A program made the position numbers and the translations under genes. Of a DNA stretch of 64,000 nt, positions 25,410 through 34,659 are shown piece by piece (the stretch's first letter is position 1; the number at the start of each line of letters is the position of its first letter). Under the pieces are notes generated by a model that worked only from the letters and a program-made list of their open reading frames with translations, had not been told where the DNA came from and searched no databases. The DNA is from Pseudomonas poae (GTDB lineage Bacteria; Pseudomonadota; Gammaproteobacteria; Pseudomonadales; Pseudomonadaceae), in the NCBI RefSeq assembly GCF_001439785.1, contig NZ_JYLI01000002.1, positions 310,001 to 374,000 of the forward strand, in the 5' to 3' direction.

Positions 25410-26848
25410 TGCGCCTGGGGCTGCGGATTTTCCTGGTGTATGCGCTGTTTATCGGCCTTACCGGTTATTTCGTGCTCAGCACCGTCATGAACGAAATTCG
25501 CCCCGGCGTGCGTCAGTCCACCGAGGAAACCCTGGTGGACACCGCCAACCTGCTGGCCGAAGTGCTGCGCAATGACGTGCAGAACGGCACCCTCGGCCAA
25601 AGCCATTGGCCCGAACTGCTCAAGGCCTACGGCAGCCGCCAACCGGGCGCGACCATCTGGGGCCTGCCGAAAAACCAGGTCAACCACCGCATCTACGTGA
25701 CCGACGCCCAGGGCCGTGTGCTGCTCGACTCCACGGGGCAAGCGCTGGGCCAGGACTATTCCCGCTGGAACGACGTGTACCTGACCCTGCGTGGCGAGTA
25801 CGGCGCGCGTTCCACCCGCAGCGACCCCGACGACCCGGCCTCGTCGGTGATGCACGTGGGCGCGCCGATCCGCGACCACGGCCAGATCATCGGCGTGGTC
25901 ACCGTGGCCAAGCCCAACAGCTCATTGCAGCCCTATGTCGACCGCACCGAGCGCCGCTTGCTGTGGTACGGCGCCGGGCTGGTGGTTCTCGGCCTGCTGC
26001 TCGGCGCGTTGCTGTCGTGGTGGCTGAGCGCTGCCTTGCGGCGCCTCACCGCCTATGCCGAGGCGGTCAGCGAAGGACGTCGTGCCGAGTTGCCGCATTA
26101 TCGTGGCGGTGAGCTCAAGCAGTTGTCCACCGCCGTGGAGCACATGCGCACGCAACTGGAAGGCAAGGCGTACGTTGAGCATTACGTGCACACCCTGACC
26201 CACGAATTGAAAAGCCCGCTGGCGGCGATTCGCGGCGCTGCGGAGTTGTTGCAGGGCGACATGAGCCGCGAGCAGCAGCAGCGCTTCGTCGGCAATATCG
26301 ACAGTGAAAGCGCGCGCCTGCAGCAGTTGATCGAACGCCTGCTGAATCTGGCGCAGGTCGAACAGCGCCAGGGGCTGGACGAGCAGGCGAGTATCTCGCT
26401 GGCCGCGTTGGTCGATGAGGTGCTCAAGGCGCAATGCGCGCGTATCGAAGGGGCCGGGCTGCAAGTCGAGCAGGCCATTGCGGCGGATGTGCAGGTGTTC
26501 GGCGAGCCCTTTCTGTTGCGCCAGGCCCTGGGCAATCTGCTGGATAACGCCCTGGATTTCACCCCGGCGGGCGGCACGCTGAGGTTCAGCGCGCAGGTGC
26601 TGCATCACGATGTAGACGTCAGTCTGTTCAACCAGGCGCAGCCGATTCCTGACTACGCACTGCCGCGCCTGAGCGAGCGCTTTTACTCTCTGCCGCGCCC
26701 GGCCAGCGGACGCAAAAGCACCGGCCTGGGCCTCAACTTTGTCGAGGAAGTGATGAAGCTGCACGGCGGCGCCATGGACATCGGCAATGTGCCGGGCGGC
26801 GTGCAAGTGGTGCTGCATCTCCACACAGTCTCCACGATGCCCACATAA
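25409..26848 (+). CDS. creC: Sensor histidine kinase CreC
   Basis: Membrane sensor kinase (479 aa). There is an N-terminal membrane helix, a periplasmic sensor of about 150 residues (VMHVGAPIRDHGQIIGVVTV), a second helix (GLVVLGLLLGALLSWWLS), HAMP, then the dimerisation helix with the phospho-histidine in THELKSPLAAIRG (H265). ATP-binding boxes are GNLLDNALDFTPAGG (N) and GLGLNFVEEVM (G). Its start overlaps the creB stop by one base. Confidence 0.92.
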   Translation: MRLGLRIFLVYALFIGLTGYFVLSTVMNEIRPGVRQSTEETLVDTANLLAEVLRNDVQNGTLGQSHWPELLKAYGSRQPGATIWGLPKNQVNHRIYVTDAQGRVLLDSTGQALGQDYSRWNDVYLTLRGEYGARSTRSDPDDPASSVMHVGAPIRDHGQIIGVVTVAKPNSSLQPYVDRTERRLLWYGAGLVVLGLLLGALLSWWLSAALRRLTAYAEAVSEGRRAELPHYRGGELKQLSTAVEHMRTQLEGKAYVEHYVHTLTHELKSPLAAIRGAAELLQGDMSREQQQRFVGNIDSESARLQQLIERLLNLAQVEQRQGLDEQASISLAALVDEVLKAQCARIEGAGLQVEQAIAADVQVFGEPFLLRQALGNLLDNALDFTPAGGTLRFSAQVLHHDVDVSLFNQAQPIPDYALPRLSERFYSLPRPASGRKSTGLGLNFVEEVMKLHGGAMDIGNVPGGVQVVLHLHTVSTMPT

Positions 26849-26901
26849 ATCGCCCACATGCGGGTTTCACGCTCTGCCCATCCAAAACAGGGAGAGCCCC
26901 G

Positions 26902-28248
26902 ATGAACCGCAGCCTGCTTTTCAAACTTGGCGCCATTGCGCTGTTGATGTTGCTGTTGCTGATTCCGCTGCTGATGATCAACGGCATCATCAGTGACCGC
27001 CAGCAGAGGCGCGACGACGTATTGACAGATATCGCCCGCAGCTCCAGTTACGCACAGCGCCTCACCGGGCCGGTGATGGTAGTGCCGTATCGCAGGACCG
27101 TGCGCGAGTGGAAGCTCAATGAAAAACTCAATCAACGCTACGAACAAACCCGTGAAGAACGCGGCCGTCTGTATTTCCTGCCGGAGCGTTTTGAGCTCGA
27201 CGGCCAGGTGCAGACCGAACTGCGTGCACGGGGCATTTACCAGGCGCGGCTGTTCCATGCCAATAACCGCATCAGCGGGCGTTTCGAGTTGCCAGAGCAA
27301 TTGGGCATTACCGAGCATTTTGCCGATTACCGCTTTGAGCCGGCGTTTCTGGCGGTGGGTGTCAGCGATATTCGCGGCATCGAAAATGCGCTGAAACTGG
27401 AACTGGGCAGCCAGCGCCTTGAATTCGCGCCGGGCTCCCAGGTGGACTGGCTGGGGGAGGGCGTGCACGTGGCGCTGCCGGCGCTGGACAGCCACAAGCC
27501 CGCCGCGCTGGAGTTCGCCTTTGACCTGCGCCTGCAAGGCACCGAGCAGTTGCAAGTGGTGCCGGTAGGCAAGACCAGCCAGGTGTCACTCGCGTCCAAC
27601 TGGCCGCACCCCAGTTTTATCGGCAACTTCCTGCCGACGCAAAGGGACGTTACGGACAAGGGCTTTACCGCCCACTGGCAGACCTCGTTTTTCGCCACCA
27701 ACCTTGAGCAGGCCCTGCAGACCTGCCTGGACCGCCAGGCCTGTGACGACTTCAACAACCGCAGCTTCGGCGTGAACTTCATCGACCCGGTAGACCAGTA
27801 CCTCAAGAGCGACCGCGCGATCAAATACGCGTTGCTGTTCATCGCCCTGACCTTTGGCGCCTTCTTCCTGTTCGAAGTGCTGAAGAACCTGGCAGTGCAC
27901 CCGATCCAGTACGCTCTGGTGGGCGCGGCCCTGGCCTTCTTTTACCTGCTGCTGCTGTCGTTGGCCGAGCACCTGGGGTTCGCCCTGGCCTATCTGATCT
28001 CGGCGAGTGCCTGTGTGCTGTTGATCGGGTTTTACGTGTGTCATGTGCTGCGCAGCGTTGCCCATGGCCTGGGGTTTTCGGCGGGGTTGGCGGCACTGTA
28101 TGGCCTGTTGTACGGACTGCTCAGCGCCGAGGATTATGCGCTGCTGATGGGCTCACTGCTGTTGTTCGCCCTGCTCGGCACAGTGATGGTGCTGACGCGC
28201 AAACTGGATTGGTACGGCGTGGGCCGACGCAAGGGGGCTCAGCCATGA
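26902..28248 (+). CDS. creD: Inner membrane protein CreD
   Basis: CreD (448 aa), the main CreBC-induced membrane protein. One N-terminal helix (FKLGAIALLMLLLLIPLLMI) is followed by a large periplasmic domain (about 35-290) and about five C-terminal membrane helices from about 305 (YALLFIALTFGAFFLFEVLK). Its loss changes envelope stress tolerance in related species. It follows creC by 53 bases. Only one TTCAC half of the cre tag (TTCAC-N6-TTCAC) is seen, at 26866-26870, so a separate CreB promoter is not proven. Confidence 0.92.
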   Translation: MNRSLLFKLGAIALLMLLLLIPLLMINGIISDRQQRRDDVLTDIARSSSYAQRLTGPVMVVPYRRTVREWKLNEKLNQRYEQTREERGRLYFLPERFELDGQVQTELRARGIYQARLFHANNRISGRFELPEQLGITEHFADYRFEPAFLAVGVSDIRGIENALKLELGSQRLEFAPGSQVDWLGEGVHVALPALDSHKPAALEFAFDLRLQGTEQLQVVPVGKTSQVSLASNWPHPSFIGNFLPTQRDVTDKGFTAHWQTSFFATNLEQALQTCLDRQACDDFNNRSFGVNFIDPVDQYLKSDRAIKYALLFIALTFGAFFLFEVLKNLAVHPIQYALVGAALAFFYLLLLSLAEHLGFALAYLISASACVLLIGFYVCHVLRSVAHGLGFSAGLAALYGLLYGLLSAEDYALLMGSLLLFALLGTVMVLTRKLDWYGVGRRKGAQP

Positions 28249-28541
28249 TGGGCTTGCGCGAGGATCAACAGTTAAGGGACCAGTTGGTGAGCAGGATCAA
28301 CACGCTGTTGTGGCGAGCGGGCTTGCCCCGCGTTGGGGTGCGAAGCGCCCCCAATCCAGCAAAACGCGGTGAACCTGATACGGCTCAGCGCCTGGTTGTG
28401 GGGCTGCTGCGCAGCCCAACGCAGGACAAGCCTGCTCGCCACAGGGAATCTGCGCTTAACTCAACGGCATTAGGGCAAGCCCGCTCGCCACAGAATGTCA
28501 GGCAGGTGGCTGGGTCTGCAGCATCGAAGGACGCTGGCTGA
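28245..28541 (+). pseudogene. Possible remnant ORF entered by a repeat
   Basis: An ATG overlapping the creD stop opens a frame that starts MMGLREDQQLRDQLVSRINT and looks gene-like for about 24 residues. It then runs into a repeat element (28310-28442) and ends in low-quality sequence shared with other copies of that repeat. It may be a small gene after creD broken by repeat insertion, or chance. I recognise no family. Confidence 0.25.
28310..28442. repeat. Large palindromic repeat, GTGGCGAGCGGGCTTGCC type
   Basis: Starts GTGGCGAGCGGGCTTGCCC and ends with the diverged reverse complement GGCTTGTCCTGC... read on the other strand (CCTGCTCGCCAC). Internal hairpins are GGGGTGCGAAGCGCCCC and GGGCTGCTGCGCAGCCC. 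The same unit appears inverted at 43167-43282 and 43571-43682, including the core GGCTCAGCGCCTGG. A further single REP (GCCCGCTCGCCACA) ends at about 28495. Confidence 0.82.
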
Positions 28542-29127
28542 CCTCGGCATACCACTGCGCAAGTTTGGGGTTATTCGCCCGCCATTGCAGGTCCGCATGG
28601 CGGAAATCGAGGTAGCCCAGTGCACAGGCCACGCTGATGGCGGCGATGTCGAAGTGGCTGGTCAGCTCGGCCGTTGCCTCGTGTTCCAGCTCGTCGAGGA
28701 TGCGGCGTATCTTGTTGCGTTGTTCATCCAGCCATGCAGCCCAGTGCTTTTCCACCGGGCGCAGAGCGACTTCGTAGCGCGTCAGCACGGCGGCATCCAG
28801 GATGCCGTCGGCCATCGAGGCCAGGGTCAGGCGGCGCCAGCGGGCCGAGCCGTCGCGAGGCGTCAGCGGGTTGCCGATATGCTGGTGATCGAGGTAATCA
28901 AGGATCACCCGGCTGTCATGCAGCATGCTGCCATCGGCCAGGCGCAGGGCCGGGATTTTGCCGACAGGGTTGCCTTGCACCACCTCGGCGTCCGCGCTGA
29001 CAGGCGTTGGCACGCAGTTGTGCAGCGCCACGCGATCCTGCTGGCCGGTCTCGATCAGCAGCACACGGACTTTGCGCACGAAGGGCGAAGCGGGGTTGTG
29101 GAACAAGGTCATGCTGGGCGTGGACAT
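28498..29127 (-). CDS. Glutathione S-transferase family protein
   Basis: GST-like protein (209 aa). The thioredoxin-fold N-terminal domain has the SPFVRKVRVLL motif near residue 13 and the cis-proline/substrate loop GNPVGKIPALRLADGSMLHDSRVILDYLD. An all-alpha C-terminal domain follows (ISVACALGYLDFR). The start at 29127 was chosen because AGGA lies 8 bases upstream. In P. aeruginosa a GST gene (PA0473) also lies next to the fiu genes. The substrate cannot be inferred. Confidence 0.88.
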   Translation of the reverse strand: MSTPSMTLFHNPASPFVRKVRVLLIETGQQDRVALHNCVPTPVSADAEVVQGNPVGKIPALRLADGSMLHDSRVILDYLDHQHIGNPLTPRDGSARWRRLTLASMADGILDAAVLTRYEVALRPVEKHWAAWLDEQRNKIRRILDELEHEATAELTSHFDIAAISVACALGYLDFRHADLQWRANNPKLAQWYAEVSQRPSMLQTQPPA

Positions 29128-29209
29128 GGGCATTCCTCGAAATGGGCTGGAGCCTAGCCTAGAAGGTTGGGCGATGGCTGGCGAGGGGATTGTGGTGTTT
29201 TTGCGGGTC

Positions 29210-29395
29210 TCATCGGCCGCGCCGCCCCAACAGCCCCCAGGTGCCAATCACTGCAGGAACCCCCAACCCCAGCCAGCTCAAAACGTCCCACAGCCCATCC
29301 CCCAACAGCGCCGCAAACAGCCCGGCCGCGCTGAGCAGGCCGATCCCCAGCGGTAGGGCAAACACCTTCCAGAAACTCGACTGGCGCGGTTTCAT
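29210..29395 (-). CDS. Small membrane protein coupled to the PepSY gene
   Basis: A 61-residue protein with two hydrophobic spans (VFALPLGIGLLSAAGLFAALL and a following W-rich LSWLGLGVPAVIGTWGLLG part). Its ATG overlaps the stop of the PepSY gene (ATGA), which argues for real, coupled translation. Small proteins like this accompany PepSY membrane reductases in iron-uptake loci; the role is unknown. Confidence 0.7.
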   Translation of the reverse strand: MKPRQSSFWKVFALPLGIGLLSAAGLFAALLGDGLWDVLSWLGLGVPAVIGTWGLLGRRGR

Positions 29396-30495
29396 GCCTT
29401 GCCCGCCTTGCGCCGCACGATCCACAGGTACACGCCGCTGCCCAGCACGATAAGGGTCAGCACATCCAGGAATGCCCACAGGATTTTCATCGGCATGCCG
29501 CCGTAGTCACCGAAGTGCAACGGCTGCGACATGCCCATGGCGTCCATGTACCACGGCCGCTCGGCAATGGCGGTCACGGCCAGGGTGCGGGCGTCGATCA
29601 GGACCGGGGTGAGCAGGTGCGAGGTCAGGTGCGTGCTGCCCTTCATGAACACGGCGTAGTGGTGCTCGCTGGAAAAACGCGTACCGGGGAAAGCGATGAA
29701 GTCCGGTTGCATGCCCGGCGCGGCCCTGGCGGCAATGTTCAGCAACTCGCTGGCCGGTGCGCGTTGCGTCAGCGGCGGGGCGTGTTTGTAGGGTTCGATC
29801 ATGGCGCTGAGGCTGTCGGTGCGCCAGGCGGCGATGATCAGGTCGGCGCAGGCGCTGATCACGCCGGTTACGCCCACCACAAGGGCCCAGGTCAGGGTGA
29901 CCGCGCCGAGCAGGTTGTGCAGGTCGAGCCAGCGCAGGCGCGTGGATTTATCCTGGCGCACCGTCCCGAACTTCAAGCGGCGCATGAACGGCAGGTACAG
30001 CACCGTGCCCGAGACAATCGCCAGCACAAACAGCACGCCCATGAACGCCAGCAACAGCTTGCCCGGCAGGCCGGCGAACATGTCCACATGCAGGCGCAGC
30101 ACGAACAGCGTGAAGCCGCCATTGGCCGACGGCATGTCCACCGATTCACCGGTGCGCGCGTCAAGCATGAAGGTGTGCGACGAATTGGGCTCGGTGCCGG
30201 CCGTCGCCGCCATGATCGCGATCACCCCGTTTTTGTCGTCCTCGTCCCAGGCCAGGTATTGCATGGCCTCGCCCGGTCGATGGGCCTGGGCCTTGGCGAC
30301 CAGTTGTTCCAGATCGAGCTGCGGCGTGTCGGCCGGCATCTGCGCAAGCGTCGGCTCGTTGCCCAGCAGGTGGTCGATCTCGTGATGGAACACCAGCGGC
30401 AACCCGGTGAGGGCGAGCAGCAGCAGGAAAACAGTGCAGATCAGGCTGGTCCAGGTGTGGATGAAGGACCAGCGGCGGATGGTTTTGCTTTTCAT
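29392..30495 (-). CDS. PepSY-associated membrane protein (putative ferric-siderophore reductase)
   Basis: PepSY-TM family protein (367 aa). It has an N-terminal span (WTSLICTVFLLLLALTGLPL), a PepSY region with DARTGESVDMPSANGG, and further helices (LLLAFMGVLFVLAIVSGTVLYLPF; AVTLTWALVVGVTGVIS; ILWAFLDVLTLIVLGSGVYLW). Members next to TonB receptors are thought to reduce or release iron from siderophores in the periplasm. It lies 63 bases after fiuA on the same strand, so it is probably in the fiu regulon. The start at 30495 is the family-like one. Confidence 0.82.
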   Translation of the reverse strand: MKSKTIRRWSFIHTWTSLICTVFLLLLALTGLPLVFHHEIDHLLGNEPTLAQMPADTPQLDLEQLVAKAQAHRPGEAMQYLAWDEDDKNGVIAIMAATAGTEPNSSHTFMLDARTGESVDMPSANGGFTLFVLRLHVDMFAGLPGKLLLAFMGVLFVLAIVSGTVLYLPFMRRLKFGTVRQDKSTRLRWLDLHNLLGAVTLTWALVVGVTGVISACADLIIAAWRTDSLSAMIEPYKHAPPLTQRAPASELLNIAARAAPGMQPDFIAFPGTRFSSEHHYAVFMKGSTHLTSHLLTPVLIDARTLAVTAIAERPWYMDAMGMSQPLHFGDYGGMPMKILWAFLDVLTLIVLGSGVYLWIVRRKAGKA

Positions 30496-30558
30496 TTTTC
30501 TAGCCTTCAGACGCACCGAAGCCGCCCCGGAGGACGGCCTGGTTATTAGCTCAGCGGT

Positions 30559-32988
30559 TTACCACTGGTAGGTAGCGCTGGCGACGACGCTGCGTTGGTC
30601 GCCGAAGTAGCAGTAGGAACCGTCACAGGTGGAAATGTAATCCTTGTTGAACAGGTTGGTGGCGTTCACTTTCACCGATGCACCCTTGAGGCTGTTGTCC
30701 AGACGTCCGAGGTCATAGTGCACGGTGCCGTCGAACACGGTGTAGGCATTGGCTTTGCCGGTCCAGGTGTTGGCTTGGTCGCCATAGGTGTTGCCGGTGT
30801 AGCGCGCGCCAAAGCCGATACCGAAACCGTCGAGTGATCCGATATGCCAGGTGTAATCGGTCCACAGTGAGGCTTGCTGATTAGGGATCAATTGCAGGCG
30901 GTTGCCTTTGTATTGGCCCTTTTGCACTTCAGACTTGGCCAGGGTATAGGCCGCGATTACCTTGAGGTTGTCGGTCACGTCAGACACGGCTTCCAATTCC
31001 AGGCCTTTGACTTTCACTTCGCCTGTCTGATCGGTGACCGAGGCGCCACCGGACTGGAAGCGGGTGACTTGCACATTTTTCTGGGTCAGGTCGTAAACCG
31101 CCGCGCTGAGCAGTGTGTTCGAGCCGGGCGGCTGGTATTTCACTCCCAGTTCCCACTGCTGGCCTTCGGTGGGTTTGAACGACTGGACGGGGTCCACGCT
31201 GGCGTTGCTCGCGGGCTGGAACGACTCTGCGTAGGAGAGGTAGGGCACGAAACCGGAGTCGAACACATAGCTCAGCGCCGCGTTGCCACTGAAGTTCTTG
31301 CTGCGGTCGGTATTGGTGGCGTCGTTCTTATTGAAGTAGGTGGTGCCCTGGTGTACCCAGTCTTCCCGGCCGCCCAAAGCCAGGCGCCAGTTATCGAGGG
31401 CCATTTGGTCCTGCACGTAAAGGCCGGTCTGCACGGTTTTCTGGTTGTAGTCATAGAAGGCCGTCGAGCGCGCCGGGCGCACGATCGGCTGGCCGTAGAC
31501 CGGGTTGAAAATATTAGTGGTGCCGCCGTCGCCGAAAATCGCCAGGTAAGAGGTGTCGGTGCGTTGATGATCCAGACCCAGCAGCAGAGTGTGAGTGACC
31601 TCGCCGGTAGCGAAGTCAGCCTGGAAATTGTTATCCACTGCGAACTGGCTGATGTCCTCATCCACATTGGTCGAGGAGCGGCTGATATTGCCATTGGCAT
31701 CGGCAGGGGAGAATGCGAAGGAGCCGACCGTCAACTGCTGGAACGCCAACTCGGACTTGGTGTAGCGCAGGTTCTGCTTGAATTGCCAGGTGTCGTTGAA
31801 GCGATGCTCGAACGCGTAGCCGAGTGCGTAGTAGGTGCGGTCGTAGAAATCGTAATCGGGGTCGCCAAGGTTCTTGTGGTGGGAAACCTCGCCCAGCGGC
31901 GATTTGATCTTGGTGCCCTGGATCGGCAGGAACTGGCTAGTAGTGCCGGTATCGTCACGGGTGAACTGTGAGAGCAGGGTCAGCGTGGTATCGGTGTCGA
32001 TATTCCAGGTCAGACTAGGCGCGATGTTGTAGCGCTTATTGTCGATATGGTCGACCTGGGTGCCCGCATCACGCAGCACACCGCTGAGGCTGTAGAGAAA
32101 TTGGCCTTGGTCGTCGATTTTGCCGGTGCTGTCGAAGTTGATCTGACGGTAGTTGTCACTGCCGTATTGCACCTGCACCGCGTTACTCGATTGTGCACTG
32201 GGACGCCGACTGACCATGTCCAGCAGACCGCCCGGCGGGGTCTGGCCATAGACCGACGAGGCCGGGCCGCGCAGCAGGGCGAGGCGGTCCAGATTCCAGG
32301 TTTCGGCTTTAGGGTTGGCGTACACACCGCGCGGTAGCGGTAGGCCGTCGAGAAATTGAGTAGGTTCGAAGCCACGTACGCGCATCCAGTCGTAGCGCGT
32401 GTCGCTGCCGTAGCTGGCGGACACAATGCCGGGCATATATTTGACGGCATCGTCCAGGTTCTGGACATTGCGGTCCTGCATCTGCTGGCGGTTGGCAACG
32501 GAAATCGATCGCGGCGCTTCGACCAGTGCGGTGTCGGTCTTGGTGCCGGCGGCGGTGCGCTTGGCCACATAACCCTCCACCGGCCCCCACGCACTCTCAT
32601 ACTCCCCCTGCCCGATAACGCTGGTCTGCGGCAACGCCACAACCCCGTCCGGAATCGGCACCAACGTAAACGTCCCTGCCGTGCCTTGCTCCAGTTGCAG
32701 CCCCGTCCCGCGCAACGCTTCACGCAGCGCGCTCTGTGCATCGAACTGACCCTTGACCGGTGCCGAGGTCTTGCCGGCGGCGAGGGTCGGGTTGAGGGTC
32801 AGCGCAAGTCCGGCCTGGCTGGCGATCTGGTTCAGGGTGCTGGCCAGAGGCGCAGACGGCAGGTTGTAGGCGCGCACGCTGGCGGCTTGTTCGGCGGCAA
32901 GCAGCAAGGGGCTGGCGAGCGGGGTGCCGAAGGCAATGGCCACGGCTAACAGGCTGGGGCGCAACAGGGTGTTGAGCGTGCGGGACAT
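30559..32988 (-). CDS. fiuA: TonB-dependent ferrichrome-type siderophore receptor (FiuA-like)
   Basis: Outer-membrane receptor (809 aa). A signal peptide (about 1-31) is followed by an STN signalling domain (about 40-115; SVRAYNLPSAPLASTLNQIA), a plug domain with DDAVKYMPGI and RGFEPTQFLDGLPLP, and a 22-strand barrel that ends in the classic aromatic residue (ATYQW). The STN domain contacts the anti-sigma protein FiuR, so ligand binding is sensed and passed to FiuI. Gene order fiuI-fiuR-fiuA next to a GST matches P. aeruginosa PA0470-PA0473, hence the name; the actual siderophore is inferred. Confidence 0.88.
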   Translation of the reverse strand: MSRTLNTLLRPSLLAVAIAFGTPLASPLLLAAEQAASVRAYNLPSAPLASTLNQIASQAGLALTLNPTLAAGKTSAPVKGQFDAQSALREALRGTGLQLEQGTAGTFTLVPIPDGVVALPQTSVIGQGEYESAWGPVEGYVAKRTAAGTKTDTALVEAPRSISVANRQQMQDRNVQNLDDAVKYMPGIVSASYGSDTRYDWMRVRGFEPTQFLDGLPLPRGVYANPKAETWNLDRLALLRGPASSVYGQTPPGGLLDMVSRRPSAQSSNAVQVQYGSDNYRQINFDSTGKIDDQGQFLYSLSGVLRDAGTQVDHIDNKRYNIAPSLTWNIDTDTTLTLLSQFTRDDTGTTSQFLPIQGTKIKSPLGEVSHHKNLGDPDYDFYDRTYYALGYAFEHRFNDTWQFKQNLRYTKSELAFQQLTVGSFAFSPADANGNISRSSTNVDEDISQFAVDNNFQADFATGEVTHTLLLGLDHQRTDTSYLAIFGDGGTTNIFNPVYGQPIVRPARSTAFYDYNQKTVQTGLYVQDQMALDNWRLALGGREDWVHQGTTYFNKNDATNTDRSKNFSGNAALSYVFDSGFVPYLSYAESFQPASNASVDPVQSFKPTEGQQWELGVKYQPPGSNTLLSAAVYDLTQKNVQVTRFQSGGASVTDQTGEVKVKGLELEAVSDVTDNLKVIAAYTLAKSEVQKGQYKGNRLQLIPNQQASLWTDYTWHIGSLDGFGIGFGARYTGNTYGDQANTWTGKANAYTVFDGTVHYDLGRLDNSLKGASVKVNATNLFNKDYISTCDGSYCYFGDQRSVVASATYQW

Positions 32989-33081
32989 GAAGGGCGGCTC
33001 CTGAAAATATCTCTTGATTGCCTAGGTGCCGGATGAGAATTGGAAAGTGATAGGGCAGGGGGTCAATATTTTTTGGATTTT

Positions 33082-34044
33082 TTAAGGCTTGGCGCTCACC
33101 GTCACCCACCACGGCGTGTGCTGCTCGATCTGCACCGGCAGCGTCGGCAGCAATGCATTGAGCGCCAGGTTGGTGTCTCGCAGCGGGAAACTGCCGGTGA
33201 TACGCAGGTCGGCCACGTTTTTGTCCACGCCCAGGTGGCCGCTGCGGTAGCGGCCGAGCTCCTTGATCACGTCGCCGAGACGCGCGTTGTCGACCACCAG
33301 CATGCCGCGCGTCCAGGCGTCGGCGCCGGGGGAGGCGGCCAACACGGGCCCCAGGCCATCGCTGCGCATCAGCACTTGCTGGCCGGCCTTGACGATCTGT
33401 GGTTGACGCAACTTTTCAGGCTGCGCCGCCACCGCTGACTGCAAGACGCTCAGGCGCGTGGCGTCGTCTTCGCGCTTGACCATGAACCGCGTGCCCAGCG
33501 CCCGCAGGCTGCCGTCGGGGGTTTGCACGTAAAACGGGCGCGCGTCGTCATGGCCGGTTTCGATCAGAATTTCCCCGGCCTGCAACACGATCAGGCGGCG
33601 CTTTTCATCAAAGCGCACGTCGATGGCGCTGTGGGTGTTGAGGTTGATCGAGGTGCCATCGGCCAGTGTCAGGGTGCGTTGCTCGCCGGTGGCGGTGCGT
33701 TTGTCGGCCAGCCAGTAATGCAGCGGCACGTAGCGCTCACCGGCAAACAGTGCGAGCCCGCACACCAGGGCGATACTCGCCAGGCCCCGGCCCAGCTTGC
33801 GCACGCGGTGGCGAATGCCGTCGCGCGATTGCAGCAAGGCCGCGCGTGCCGGGCCCGAGGCTGCGCTGAAACGCTGATCGAGCATGCCCAACTGGCGCCA
33901 GGCGCGGGCGTGTTCGGCATCGCTGGCCAGCCATTTGCGCAATTCTTCCTGCTCCACCGCGCTGGCGTCGCCCGCGTCGAGGGACAGTTGCCAGGCAATC
34001 GCGGCATCCAGCACTCGGGCCGAGACCGGTTTGGCGCCTATCAC
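33082..34044 (-). CDS. fiuR: FecR-family anti-sigma/signal transducer (FiuR-like)
   Basis: Transmembrane sigma regulator (320 aa). The cytoplasmic N-terminus has the DUF4880 pattern AIAWQLSLDAGDASAVEQEELRKWLASDAEHARAWRQL. A single membrane span follows (LASIALVCGLALFAGE), then a periplasmic FecR domain (GEQRTLTLADGTSINLNTHSAIDVRF) and an STN-like C-terminal part. It is translated from GTG at 34044, overlapping the sigma stop (GTGA). It relays the FiuA signal to FiuI. Confidence 0.9.
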   Translation of the reverse strand: MIGAKPVSARVLDAAIAWQLSLDAGDASAVEQEELRKWLASDAEHARAWRQLGMLDQRFSAASGPARAALLQSRDGIRHRVRKLGRGLASIALVCGLALFAGERYVPLHYWLADKRTATGEQRTLTLADGTSINLNTHSAIDVRFDEKRRLIVLQAGEILIETGHDDARPFYVQTPDGSLRALGTRFMVKREDDATRLSVLQSAVAAQPEKLRQPQIVKAGQQVLMRSDGLGPVLAASPGADAWTRGMLVVDNARLGDVIKELGRYRSGHLGVDKNVADLRITGSFPLRDTNLALNALLPTLPVQIEQHTPWWVTVSAKP

Positions 34045-34559
34045 AGCGGCTGGCCGTACAAGGCGATGTAGCACTGGCGTATCCCCTGGGCCAGGTACTG
34101 ACGCACGCGTGGCACGGAGACGCCCAGGCGCTGGGCGATTTCGGCGTGGCCCATGCCATCGAGGCGGCTGTGCAGAAACGCGGCGCGGGCCTTGCTCGAG
34201 AGTTTGCCGAGCAGGCGGTCGATGGCTTTGAGGTCTTCGAGGATCAATTGCTGTTCTTCGGGTGAGGGATGTTCGCTCTCCGGGATCAGCATCAATTCGG
34301 TGAGGTAGGCCTGTTCCAGCGCCGCGCGACGGAAGTAGTCGAACAGCAGGCCCTTGGCGATGGCCACCAGAAAGGCGCGCGGTTCGCGGGGTTCGCGCAG
34401 TTCGGTACGCCCCAGCAGGCGCACGAAGGTGTCCTGGCTGAGGTCTTCGGCGCGGCTGGCGCAGGCCACATTGCGCCGCAGCCAGGCCAGCAGCCAGCCA
34501 CGATGGTCGCGGTACAACGCGCCAACAAGCTCACTGTGGGGAGGCTGGACTGACGACAA
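34041..34559 (-). CDS. fiuI: ECF sigma factor, iron-starvation type (FiuI-like)
   Basis: FecI-type sigma factor (172 aa). Region 2 reads ALYRDHRGWLLAWLRRNV and AEDLSQDTFVRLLGR; region 4 reads KARAAFLHSRLDGMGHAEIAQRLGVSVPRVRQYLAQG. This subgroup directs transcription of its cognate TonB receptor. The frame allows a TTG start at 34559 and no ATG near it, so the start is the weak point. A Fur-box-like site lies just upstream, at 34588-34606. Confidence 0.9.
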   Translation of the reverse strand: MSSVQPPHSELVGALYRDHRGWLLAWLRRNVACASRAEDLSQDTFVRLLGRTELREPREPRAFLVAIAKGLLFDYFRRAALEQAYLTELMLIPESEHPSPEEQQLILEDLKAIDRLLGKLSSKARAAFLHSRLDGMGHAEIAQRLGVSVPRVRQYLAQGIRQCYIALYGQPL

Positions 34560-34587
34560 GGCATCACCGGATAAACGAATTGTTTAA

Positions 34588-34606
34588 ACTAACGAGAATT
34601 ATTCGC
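34588..34606 (-). promoter_or_regulatory. Putative Fur box upstream of fiuI
   Basis: On the minus strand GCGAATAATTCTCGTTAGT agrees with 11 of 19 positions of the Fur consensus GATAATGATAATCATTATC by hand alignment. It lies 29-47 bases upstream of the fiuI start, where iron-loaded Fur would be expected to repress an iron-starvation sigma gene. Confidence 0.6.
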
Positions 34607-34659
34607 GATTGTGGCAGAGGCATCGGGCAGGCGCAATTGGCGTTTGTCGGGAGATGACA

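Noticed and set aside
26849..26901. Cre tag (TTCAC-N6-TTCAC) before creD
   Set aside because: Only one half-site is present (26866); the second place reads CCCAT.
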